Origin: Sphingopyxis sp. TUF1
GTDB taxonomy: Bacteria; Pseudomonadota; Alphaproteobacteria; Sphingomonadales; Sphingomonadaceae
Direction: 5' to 3'
Assembly (NCBI RefSeq): GCF_036687315.1
Contig: NZ_CP144683.1
Location: 1,860,001-1,924,000 of the forward strand
Length of the DNA: 64,000 nucleotides
A program made the translations under genes and the position numbers. The notes beneath the pieces were generated by a model. That model was not told the DNA's origin. It did not search any database and saw only the letters and a program-made list of their open reading frames with translations. Positions 1 through 9,023 of this stretch are shown here, one piece after another (the first letter of the stretch is position 1; each line of letters opens with the position of its first letter).

Positions 1-2
1 CG

Positions 3-3000
3 ATAACGCTGACCGTGAACGAAGCTGCGATCGATACGGTTGGCAGCGATCCGGCCAGCGGCGACGAGATCGACAGCGGCAGCCTCAGCTTCACCGCGGG
101 GTCGGACACGCTATCGGGTTTTGCCTTCACCGGGGTTTCCGGACTGGTCACCAGCCTCGACGGTGCCGGCCCCGACATCTTCTGGTCGATGGCACCCGAT
201 GGCCAGACAATCACCGGCTCGCTGGCGATGGGTGGCCCGGCCGCGATCACGATCAGCCTGACCGCGCCGGCCAGCATCGCGCCCGGCGCGACCGCGAACG
301 CAATCGTGACCGTAACGCTTGCCGACAATCTGCCGCACGCACTGGCGATGGCGGCGCAAACGCAGGCGCTCGGCACCGTCACCGTGCAGGCAAGCGACAC
401 CGACGGCGACGTAGCGAGCGGCGTCGTGACCATAGAGGTCACTGACGACATTCCGGCGGCCGCGCCCGACACCGACAGCGTGACCGAGGATGGCTCACTG
501 GTAGCCGACGGCAATGTGCTGACGGGCAACGGCGGCGGCGATACCACCGCCACCGATGGCGTCGCCGACGAGCAGGGAGCCGACGGCGCGAGCGTCACCG
601 CGCTTCTCGGCGGCACCGTCGGGGTACCGCTCGTCAGCACCTATGGCACGCTGACGCTAAACAGCGACGGCAGCTATTCCTATACGCTCGATAACGCGAA
701 CAGCGTGGTGCAGGGCCTGTCGGCGGGCGAGACGCTCACCGAAATCTTCACCTACACAATTACCGACGGCGACGGCGATCCATCGACGACCACACTGACG
801 ATCACAATCAACGGCGCCAACGACGGCGTGACGATCAACCGCCTCGCGATTCCCGACGGCGAAGAAACCGTCAACGAAGATGACCTTGCCAACGGATCGT
901 CACCCAACGCTGCGGCGCTGATCCAGCCGGGCAGCTTCACCGTCGATGCGCCCGACGGGTTGAACGATGTCATCATCGGCAGCGCGCATGTGATGGTGAA
1001 CGGCGTTTTCACGCCGGGTCTCACGACGAGCAGCGCGCTCGGCACGGTAACGATCACCGGTTTCACGCCGGTTCTCGCGGCCGACAATTCGGTCATCGGC
1101 GGCACTTTCACTTATGAATATGTGCTCGACAACAATACGCTGACCCACCCCGCGCCCGGCGAGGACAAAGTGACCGACAGCTTTGCCGTCACCGTTACCG
1201 ACAGCGACGGGTCGATCGCGAACGCAAGCCTTGATGTCAGGGTTATCGACGATGTGCCCACCGCCGCATCCGATCCCGCAATCGTCGTTGCCGAAGATGC
1301 GGCGCCGGTCGGCGGCAACCTCCTCGCGAACGATGTGCAGGGCGCCGACGGCGCGACCGTGACCTCGGTGACGATCGGCGGCACTGTCACCGCCATCAAT
1401 GCGGTCGGCACGACAGTGATCGCGACCGCGAACGGCACGTACAGCTTCACCGCCACCGGCGTCTGGACCTTCGATCCCAACCCGGTGAGCAACGCCGCCG
1501 CGGTCGATGCGGGCTTCAGCTACACGATCACCGATGGCGATGGCGACATCTCGACCGCGGTGCAAGCGATCAGCCTCGTCGATGGCGAGAATCCCGGCGA
1601 TGCCGATTCGATCGCGCTTGCCCTCGATGACCAGAATCTGGCCGACGGATCGACCCCCGCCGGAAGCGATTCGGACAGCGACATGCTTGTCTTCACGCCA
1701 GGATCGGACGCAATCGCTTCGATCGTGTTTGGAAACAGCCTCGCCGGCCTCGGCGGCGGGCTGACCTGGGAGCGCGTCTCGGACACGCAGATCACCGGGT
1801 CGGACGGCACGCGGCTTGTCGTTACGCTCGACTTGGTACGCAGCGGCGACAGCGCGACGGTGTCTGCGACGCTCAATGACAATTATGATGGCCACCTGGT
1901 TCTCGATGTCGATGATCTGGCCGCCCTGGGCTCGGTGGATGTCATCGCAACCGACACCGATGGCGACACGGCGACGGGTAGCGTTGCGGTCACGATTTCG
2001 GACGACGTGCCGACGGCGCGCGCCGACACCGATGCCGTGGCGGAAGACGCGACCGGCGGCGCGACCGGCAATGTCATCACCGGCGCCGGGACGACCAATG
2101 CACCGGGCAGCGCCGACACGCAGGGCGCCGACGGGGCCGTCGTAACCGGTGTCGTTGCGGGTGCTTCGCCCACTGCGGTATCGGGCAATGTCGGTTCGGC
2201 GCTTGGCGGCAGCTATGGTTCACTGACGCTGAACGCCAGCGGCGGTTACACCTATACGCTGAGCAATTCGAACGCGACGGTTCAGGCGCTGGGTGTCAAT
2301 GAAAGCCTGACTGAAACCTTTACCTACACGATCACCGATGGCGACGGCGACACCTCGACAACAACGCTGACGATCAGGATCGACGGCTCGAACGACGCCC
2401 CGACGATCGGGTCGGCGACGACCGCGGTATCGGACGAGGGGCTGGCGGGCGGTTTTCCCGACAACCTCGGCACCGTCGACACGACCAATCTGGCCGTTCG
2501 CACCGGCACGATCGCGGTCGGCGACGTCGATGGCGACGCGCTGACCGTGTCGCTCGGCACGCCCGCGATGGCGCTGTCATCTGGCGGGCAGCCCATCCTA
2601 TGGGATACGTCCAACCCGCAAATGCTGTTGGGCAAGGTCGGGACCGAAACGATCGTCAGCGTCGCGATCGACAACAGCGGCAATTTCAACGTTTCGCTGC
2701 TGGGCCCGATCGATCATCCCGACACGACACAGGAAGACGCGCTGTCGCTCGTCATTCCGGTCAGCGTCTTTGACGGCACAACGACGGTTACCAACGCGAC
2801 CGCGCTCACCATCGGGCTGGAGGATGATTCACCGATCGCGATCGCCCCGCTGGCCGCATCGCTCATCAACGCGCCGGGATCGTCGGTTTACCAGGCGCTC
2901 GACGCCGACCTGGACGTCGACAATAATTATGGCGGCGACGGGCCGGGAAGTGTCATCTTCACCGCGGCGACGATCGCTGCGCTGCATGCGCAGGGCCTGA

Positions 3001-6000
3001 CCTCGGGCGGGCAAGCGCTGGCATACAGCATTTCGGCCGACGGTACCGTGCTGACCGCCGAAAAGCCTAACGGCGACGATGTTTTCGTCATCCGTCTCCA
3101 GCCCGCGGGTCATGCGGACCAATATCAGGTGCAAATGATCCAGAAGCTCGATTCGAACACGACGGTCGATTTCAATAGCGGCGGTTACAACTTCGTTGGG
3201 GGCAATACGGCGTGGGTCGGTTTCGTAAAAGCCGGCGACAACAACAGCCAAGACCTTCTCATCACTCCGATGAAGAATAACGCCGATGGCGGCACGGTGA
3301 ACGCCAACGACAACGAAACGGGCGTCGACAACAATAATGTCGGCGCAAACGAAGCGGTGCGTGTCGATTTCGTGATCGACCTGACCGGGACCCCCGGAAA
3401 CGGTCAGGACTATGGCACGCTCGCAAATCAGAACCACGCCTTTGATTCGCATTATAAAGCGAACGGGGCCTCGGCGCTGTTTACGAACATCACGAGCAGC
3501 AGCAGCGTCCGGCTGGTCGCGCGCGACGACGTCGACACCGACAATGATATCGGCGACGGCGTGAAGGACACGATCACGAAAGTATCGATCAGCTTCAACA
3601 ACGCGACACTCTCGGCGACGACGAACGGAACCTACAATGTCGGCGGCCAGAATTTCACGGTAACCTTCGCCAATGGCGAAGCGACCGTCACCGGCGTTGT
3701 GTCGAACACCGTGATCGCTGGCTTCACGGCCGACGGCTATAACAGCATCGAATTCCACCATGCCGGTGGCAACACGTTCAAGATCGGTGATTTCGGTGCG
3801 GTCGTACAGACCGAAGATCCGGTTAATTTCGACGTTCCCGTGACGATCGTCGATGGGGACGACGATACGGCGCAGGGGTCGCTGGCGATCACCACGGCAT
3901 CGCCGCTTCTGGTGATCGGCTCGGCTCAAGGCGATGTTGCCGGCGAACCGACCGACCATGTCGTGGCCAATCCGCAGGGTCTCGCCGACGGACCGATCGA
4001 GGGAGGAAATTTCGACGATACGCTGGTCGGCGATCCGGGTTCGGTGACGATCACCGAAGGGCAGCAGGCGAATGTGGTGCTGGTGCTCGACAGCTCGGGC
4101 AGCATGACCGACAGCATTTCCTTCGGCGGCGGCACAGTCTCGCGGATGCAGGCACTCAAAAATGGCGTGAATGCGCTGATCGACAGCCTGTCGCAGTCAG
4201 GTGCGCAGGATATTCGCATCACGGTAATCGATTTCGACGCAAATGGCTCCAATCTCGGCACGTTCAACCTGATCGTGAACGGGGTTGTCCAGAATGCGCA
4301 GGTCTTGTCGGCGAAAGCCGCCGTGAACGGGATGAGCGCTGCGGGCGGTACCAACTTTGAAGACGGTCTGCAGGACGCGCTGAGCTGGATCAACGGCGGC
4401 AACGGTATCGCAGGCGCCGATGTCAACAAGGTGGTTTTCGTTTCCGACGGTAACCCGACCTATTGGAACAGCGGCGGCACGGGTCAGGAAACCTCGACCA
4501 ATATCCAGAACGCGATGAACCAGGTGCTCGGTTCCGACGGATCGAACGAGCCGCAACAGATCCTCGCGACCGGCTATTCGATCGATGCTGTCGGCATCAA
4601 CGTCAGTTCGACGCTGCTGGCACGCCTCAGCGATGTCGAGGACGGCAATGCTTCGGGGGGTAGCGGGAGCGCGACCAACGCGACATCCGCCGAACAGCTT
4701 GCTGCGGTCCTTCAGGTATTGGGGGGTTCGACCGACCTTGCCGCAGCTGGGAACGATGTGATCAACGGCGGCAACGGCGCCGATGTCATCTTCGGCGACG
4801 TACTCTATACCGACGCTCTTGCGGCACAGCTCGGCGTCAGCCTGTCGCCGGGATCGGGCTGGGCGGTGTTTCAGACGCTCGAAGGACGGGTAAACGCCGA
4901 ATCCATCGACCCCGCGAACAACGGAGCCGACTGGAACCGACAGGACACGATCGCCTATATCCGCGCCAATTATACGGCGCTGGCGCAGGAAAGCGGTCGG
5001 AATGGCGGCAACGACACGATCAATGCCGGTGTCGGCAACGACATCATCCTCGGCCAGGAAGGCAATGACACGATCAACGCCGGGGGCGGGGACGACCTGA
5101 TCCGCGGCGGCACCGGCCGCGATGTCATGACCGGCGGAGCCGGGAGCGATACCTATATCTTTAACGCGGGCGACAGTCGCCCGACGCTGGGTGGCAGCGG
5201 CAATGGCGGAACGATCACCGGTCACGACGTAATCACCGATTTCAACCTCGCGGCCGACATTTTGAACCTGCCCGGAACGCCGGTCCCCGACGGAAACGGC
5301 ACCGTGGACGGCACAAATTCGGTACTGACAATCAGCGGGCAGGCGGTCCGGTCGCACTCGGTGACAAACGGTGTGATTACGTTCGATGATGCCAACAGCT
5401 TCTCGACCGCGCTCACCCTGTCGAGCGACGCCCATGTCGCCGCGGCGGTCGATTATCTACAGCGAAACGACCTTGGCCCGGCGGGAACGACGGTCGCCTT
5501 CGTCGCGGAAACGCGGACCTTCGTCTATCAGCAGGTTGGGACCACGCCGGACCCTGCCAACGACATTTTGGTCGAGCTGCAAGGCGTTACGATCACCAAT
5601 CTGTCGACGCTGATCGGCACGCGGATCACCCCCGTCACGCTCGATCTCGACGGCGACGGACTCGACTTCGTGTCGGCGTCGGCGGGCGCGGCGTTCGACT
5701 ACGACGGCGACGGCGCGCGCGAAGCGACCTCGTGGGTGGGTTCGGGCGACGGCATCCTTGCCCGGGATGCCAATGGCGACGGCGTCGTCAACGACGGCGG
5801 CGAGATCGTCTTCTCGGTGGGTGGTTCAACGGACCTTGAGGGGCTCCGCCTGCAATATGACAGTAATGGCGACGGCCGTCTCAGCGCCGAGGATACGGCG
5901 TTCGCCAGCTTCGGCGTATGGCAGGACGGCAATGGCAACGGCATCAGCGAAGCCGGGGAATATCGCTCGTTGGCCGACCTTGGCATCGTGAGCATTACCC

Positions 6001-6818
6001 TCGCATCGGACGGCAACGCATATGTCGCCGGCGCGGGCGAAGTGATCGTGCATGGCGAGGCGAGCTATACGCGCGCCGACGGTAGCACCGGGGCGGTGGG
6101 TGATGTTTCCTTTATCACGCCGCGCGCGGCGAACGACACAGAACGGACCGCGGGGCATCAGGCGCTGACCAGCACACTGGTCGCGGCGTCGCTTGTCGCG
6201 ATGATCGATGCCGTGCAGCCCGACGAAGCGATGACCGCGAAGTTCGCCGCCGAACCGCTTGCAACAGCAGAGGCGGGCGTGCTTGTCGAGGCAAGCGAAC
6301 CCGATACTGCGATTGCCACCGATCCGTCGGCACTGGGGATCGTCGAAGCGCAAGAACTGCGCGCTGCACCGGACGCCGAACGCACCGCCGTGAACCATGA
6401 GAACGAGGCAGTGGCAGCAACGCTCGATATGGTCGAGGACCGCGGCGACCGATCGAACGATCACGGCGCCAGCGATGAGCCGGCCGAGGCGCTGTTCGAC
6501 TTGTCCGGTCATCGTGCCGAGGGACCCGGCGGCACAATGGACGGTCTGCTCGCGCTCGGCGAACACCCCGTTGCGGCGGTCGTTGCGGCGACGGAGGACC
6601 CCAATGCTAATGCGGTGCTCGCGGAGGTTCTGGATGATGGCAACGCGATCGACCGGTTGATCAATGCGGTCGCGGGGGCCGCTCCGGTCGAAATGGCGCA
6701 TGGCGAAAACCCGGCTTTCGATCTGGCGCAACTGCTGGATCAAAAGGTGGTGCCCGACGCGGCCTTTGCGCCCGCGCATTCAATCGAGATCGATCTGCAT
6801 CAAATGGCGACCGCGTGA
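3..6818 (+). CDS. Giant RTX/VCBS-type type I secreted adhesin with VWA domain (5' partial)
   Basis: Surface or secreted calcium-binding adhesin, probable cargo of the type I secretion genes downstream. The frame is open back to base 3, so the gene starts outside the window and the GTG at 15 is not a true start. Counting residues from base 15, the protein shows T1SS-143/VCBS-like repeats with recurring YTITDGDGD signatures near 247, 503 and 771, and a DUF5801-like block to about 1290. A von Willebrand A domain spans about 1350-1570 with the MIDAS motif DSSGS. RTX nonapeptides (GGNDTINAG, GGGDDLIRGG) span about 1577-1720, followed by a Ca-binding Asp-rich block (LDLDGDGLDF, DANGDGVVNDGGE) at about 1876-1930. 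The last 220 residues are acidic and Ala-rich. Domain recognition is by eye; a LapA/BapA-like role is inferred from the neighbours. Confidence 0.9.
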   Translation: MTLTVNEAAIDTVGSDPASGDEIDSGSLSFTAGSDTLSGFAFTGVSGLVTSLDGAGPDIFWSMAPDGQTITGSLAMGGPAAITISLTAPASIAPGATANAIVTVTLADNLPHALAMAAQTQALGTVTVQASDTDGDVASGVVTIEVTDDIPAAAPDTDSVTEDGSLVADGNVLTGNGGGDTTATDGVADEQGADGASVTALLGGTVGVPLVSTYGTLTLNSDGSYSYTLDNANSVVQGLSAGETLTEIFTYTITDGDGDPSTTTLTITINGANDGVTINRLAIPDGEETVNEDDLANGSSPNAAALIQPGSFTVDAPDGLNDVIIGSAHVMVNGVFTPGLTTSSALGTVTITGFTPVLAADNSVIGGTFTYEYVLDNNTLTHPAPGEDKVTDSFAVTVTDSDGSIANASLDVRVIDDVPTAASDPAIVVAEDAAPVGGNLLANDVQGADGATVTSVTIGGTVTAINAVGTTVIATANGTYSFTATGVWTFDPNPVSNAAAVDAGFSYTITDGDGDISTAVQAISLVDGENPGDADSIALALDDQNLADGSTPAGSDSDSDMLVFTPGSDAIASIVFGNSLAGLGGGLTWERVSDTQITGSDGTRLVVTLDLVRSGDSATVSATLNDNYDGHLVLDVDDLAALGSVDVIATDTDGDTATGSVAVTISDDVPTARADTDAVAEDATGGATGNVITGAGTTNAPGSADTQGADGAVVTGVVAGASPTAVSGNVGSALGGSYGSLTLNASGGYTYTLSNSNATVQALGVNESLTETFTYTITDGDGDTSTTTLTIRIDGSNDAPTIGSATTAVSDEGLAGGFPDNLGTVDTTNLAVRTGTIAVGDVDGDALTVSLGTPAMALSSGGQPILWDTSNPQMLLGKVGTETIVSVAIDNSGNFNVSLLGPIDHPDTTQEDALSLVIPVSVFDGTTTVTNATALTIGLEDDSPIAIAPLAASLINAPGSSVYQALDADLDVDNNYGGDGPGSVIFTAATIAALHAQGLTSGGQALAYSISADGTVLTAEKPNGDDVFVIRLQPAGHADQYQVQMIQKLDSNTTVDFNSGGYNFVGGNTAWVGFVKAGDNNSQDLLITPMKNNADGGTVNANDNETGVDNNNVGANEAVRVDFVIDLTGTPGNGQDYGTLANQNHAFDSHYKANGASALFTNITSSSSVRLVARDDVDTDNDIGDGVKDTITKVSISFNNATLSATTNGTYNVGGQNFTVTFANGEATVTGVVSNTVIAGFTADGYNSIEFHHAGGNTFKIGDFGAVVQTEDPVNFDVPVTIVDGDDDTAQGSLAITTASPLLVIGSAQGDVAGEPTDHVVANPQGLADGPIEGGNFDDTLVGDPGSVTITEGQQANVVLVLDSSGSMTDSISFGGGTVSRMQALKNGVNALIDSLSQSGAQDIRITVIDFDANGSNLGTFNLIVNGVVQNAQVLSAKAAVNGMSAAGGTNFEDGLQDALSWINGGNGIAGADVNKVVFVSDGNPTYWNSGGTGQETSTNIQNAMNQVLGSDGSNEPQQILATGYSIDAVGINVSSTLLARLSDVEDGNASGGSGSATNATSAEQLAAVLQVLGGSTDLAAAGNDVINGGNGADVIFGDVLYTDALAAQLGVSLSPGSGWAVFQTLEGRVNAESIDPANNGADWNRQDTIAYIRANYTALAQESGRNGGNDTINAGVGNDIILGQEGNDTINAGGGDDLIRGGTGRDVMTGGAGSDTYIFNAGDSRPTLGGSGNGGTITGHDVITDFNLAADILNLPGTPVPDGNGTVDGTNSVLTISGQAVRSHSVTNGVITFDDANSFSTALTLSSDAHVAAAVDYLQRNDLGPAGTTVAFVAETRTFVYQQVGTTPDPANDILVELQGVTITNLSTLIGTRITPVTLDLDGDGLDFVSASAGAAFDYDGDGAREATSWVGSGDGILARDANGDGVVNDGGEIVFSVGGSTDLEGLRLQYDSNGDGRLSAEDTAFASFGVWQDGNGNGISEAGEYRSLADLGIVSITLASDGNAYVAGAGEVIVHGEASYTRADGSTGAVGDVSFITPRAANDTERTAGHQALTSTLVAASLVAMIDAVQPDEAMTAKFAAEPLATAEAGVLVEASEPDTAIATDPSALGIVEAQELRAAPDAERTAVNHENEAVAATLDMVEDRGDRSNDHGASDEPAEALFDLSGHRAEGPGGTMDGLLALGEHPVAAVVAATEDPNANAVLAEVLDDGNAIDRLINAVAGAAPVEMAHGENPAFDLAQLLDQKVVPDAAFAPAHSIEIDLHQMATA

Positions 6819-6864
6819 CCGCGCCGGTTTCCGGATCAAGGAAAAATTGGGGGACGATTGCAAC

Positions 6865-7593
6865 ATGACACATCACAGGGAAAAATGGATGGCGGGCGCG
6901 GTTACCGCGTTGGCGCTGGCGCAGCCGGGCAGCGCGCTGGCGCAGGCACTGGCCAACCGTCCCACCAGCGAACTTCGGAGTGAGGTTCAGACCCGCTACG
7001 ACGCAGCGCTGGCGATGACGATCGACCGCGCGGTCGTCGCGGCCGACAGCAACGTCTACGCCTGGGCGTCCGAGGCCAAGGTTCAGTGCGGCATCGCGAT
7101 GGGCTTCCTGAAATCGAACACGCGCGACGCCGAGAGCCTGCGCCGTTGTGATTTCGCCTATGGCATGATGACGCGCCAGCCGACACCGCCGACCGAAGCG
7201 CCGCTTGTGCCACCGCCGCCGCCACCCAGCACCGAAAATTGTCCACCCGCTGTGGCGTCGACCTTCTTTTTTGACTGGGATTCCACCGTACCACCGGCCG
7301 ATGCGTCGCGGTCGGTCGGGTTCATGGCCGACAATCGCGATCGGTGCGGCTGGCAAAGCTTTACCGTCGTCGGGCACACCGACCGGTCGGGTCCCGACAG
7401 CTATAATGATGGGTTGGCGCTTCGCCGTGCCCGGGTCATCGCCGACATGATGGGCGGAGCGGGCATCCCGGCCGCGGCCATCGCGGTGTCGGGCATGGGC
7501 GAGCGCCAGCCGCGCGTCCAGACCCTTGATGGCGAACGGACGCCGGAAAACCGCCGTGTCGAAGTCGAAATTAATGGGATGGGGGGACAGTGA
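6865..7593 (+). CDS. OmpA-domain envelope protein of the secretion locus
   Basis: A 242-residue exported protein. It has an N-terminal signal peptide ending near ALAQA, a middle region of about 85 residues of unknown type, a proline-rich linker (PLVPPPPPPS) and a C-terminal OmpA/MotB-like domain (VVGHTDRSG, ALRRARVIADMM, ENRRVEVEI). Such domains bind peptidoglycan, so the protein probably anchors or spaces the outer-membrane part of the exporter. The ATG at 6865 is chosen because GGGGGA lies 9 bases before it and the signal peptide follows directly. The stop overlaps the start of the TolC-type gene, which suggests co-translation. Its presence between adhesin and exporter genes suggests it belongs to the system. 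Confidence 0.85.
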   Translation: MTHHREKWMAGAVTALALAQPGSALAQALANRPTSELRSEVQTRYDAALAMTIDRAVVAADSNVYAWASEAKVQCGIAMGFLKSNTRDAESLRRCDFAYGMMTRQPTPPTEAPLVPPPPPPSTENCPPAVASTFFFDWDSTVPPADASRSVGFMADNRDRCGWQSFTVVGHTDRSGPDSYNDGLALRRARVIADMMGGAGIPAAAIAVSGMGERQPRVQTLDGERTPENRRVEVEINGMGGQ

Positions 7594-8987
7594 TGAAAGC
7601 GCAACACAAGCTCGCCGGCTTTGCGTCGGCTCTCGTCATCGCCCTCATCGCGGCGCCCGCGTTCGCCGAGCCGGTGACGATGCAGAATGTCATGGCGGTC
7701 GCGATCGATTCGAACCCGCAGATCCATCAGGCGGAAATGAACAAGCAGGCGATCGAGTTCGAGCTCGAGCAGGCGAAGGGGCTTTATCTGCCGCGCGTCA
7801 CGCTCGAACTGTCGGCCGGCGTCCGGCGGCTTGAAAATTCGACGCGCCGCGCGCTCGGCATCGCGAACGAAGAGCTTTATCCGCTCGAAGCGGGTATCCG
7901 CGCCGAACAAACGCTGGTCGATTTCGGTCGCCGTCGCGGCGAGAAGCTGCGCCAGGCGGCGCGCGTCGACGGCGCCGCATTGCGCGTCGTCGAACGATCC
8001 GAGTTCATCGCACTCCAGACCGCGCGCCAATATCTCGACGTGCTCCTTCAACAGCGCGTTGTCGCAGCGGCCGAAGACAATATGAGCTTTCACAATAGCC
8101 TCGTCTCCGACTTGTCGAGCGGGGTGACCGCCGGCTCGATCAGCGTCGCCGACCTGCAACAGGCGCAGGAGCGCGCGAAAGCGGCAAGCGTGCGCGTTAG
8201 CGAAGCGAAGGAAGCGCTGCAGAATGCGAAGATCGAGCTGCTGGCACTGAGCGGGCTTCAGGTCGACGAGGTTCAGATGCCGCCGGCGATGGCCGAAAAG
8301 CTGCCGGTCAGCCTGAGCGAAGCGGTCGGGCTGACGCGCGCCAAGCACCCCAAGGTGCTTGAGGCGCAGGCCGATGTCGACGCCGCAAATGCCGAGGCAA
8401 AGAAGGCGAAGGGCGATTTCTTCCCGACGATCGACCTCGAACTTGCGGGACGGATCGGCGACGACATCGATGCGTTCCGCGGAGAGACGAATGACCTGCT
8501 CGGCCGCGTCGTGATGCGCTGGGATATTTTCGACGGCGGGATCAATCGCGCCAAATATCAGGAAATGGTCCGCCGTGCGAGCGAGAGCCGCTTCCGGCTG
8601 CACGAGGCCGAACGCAATGCCGAAGCCGATACGCGTCGCGCGTGGAACAGCCGCGAAACGCAGACCGCGGTGTTCCGCGATCTCGTCGACCAGACCAAGG
8701 CGACCGACGAGTTGCTCGTGTCGTACCGCGACCAGTTCTCGGTCGGCCGCCGCTCGCTGCTCGACGTACTCGATGCCCAGAACACCCGCTTCAACGTCCA
8801 GGTCCGTGCCGAAACCGCGCGTTTCTCGGAAATTTTTGCGGGGTATCAGGTGCTGGCAGCGACCAACAATCTGCTGGACGCTTTCAACCTGACCGCACCC
8901 GAATCGCGCCGTGTCTATGCGCGCGAAGACGTCGGTTACGGCCCGCCGGCACCAGCCGAACTCCAACGCCGACGTTATCCGCAATAA
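7593..8987 (+). CDS. TolC-family outer-membrane efflux/secretion channel
   Basis: Outer-membrane component of the type I secretion system, 464 residues. A clear signal peptide (cleavage after APAFA) precedes two tandem outer-membrane efflux repeats rich in long alpha-helical coiled coil, for example LQQAQERAKAASVRVSEAKE near residue 190. The second half contains VMRWDIFDGG, typical of TolC-like channels. The C-terminal part carries SYRDQFSVGRRSLLDVLDAQN, the family hallmark. The start overlaps the preceding stop (TGATG at 7591-7595); a GTG at 7590 is an alternative start. It is followed after 36 bases by the ABC exporter. Among Lap systems this corresponds to LapE. Confidence 0.93.
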   Translation: MKAQHKLAGFASALVIALIAAPAFAEPVTMQNVMAVAIDSNPQIHQAEMNKQAIEFELEQAKGLYLPRVTLELSAGVRRLENSTRRALGIANEELYPLEAGIRAEQTLVDFGRRRGEKLRQAARVDGAALRVVERSEFIALQTARQYLDVLLQQRVVAAAEDNMSFHNSLVSDLSSGVTAGSISVADLQQAQERAKAASVRVSEAKEALQNAKIELLALSGLQVDEVQMPPAMAEKLPVSLSEAVGLTRAKHPKVLEAQADVDAANAEAKKAKGDFFPTIDLELAGRIGDDIDAFRGETNDLLGRVVMRWDIFDGGINRAKYQEMVRRASESRFRLHEAERNAEADTRRAWNSRETQTAVFRDLVDQTKATDELLVSYRDQFSVGRRSLLDVLDAQNTRFNVQVRAETARFSEIFAGYQVLAATNNLLDAFNLTAPESRRVYAREDVGYGPPAPAELQRRRYPQ

Positions 8988-9023
8988 TCACCAACAGATT
9001 GATTCTCAGCAGAAAATAACGAC

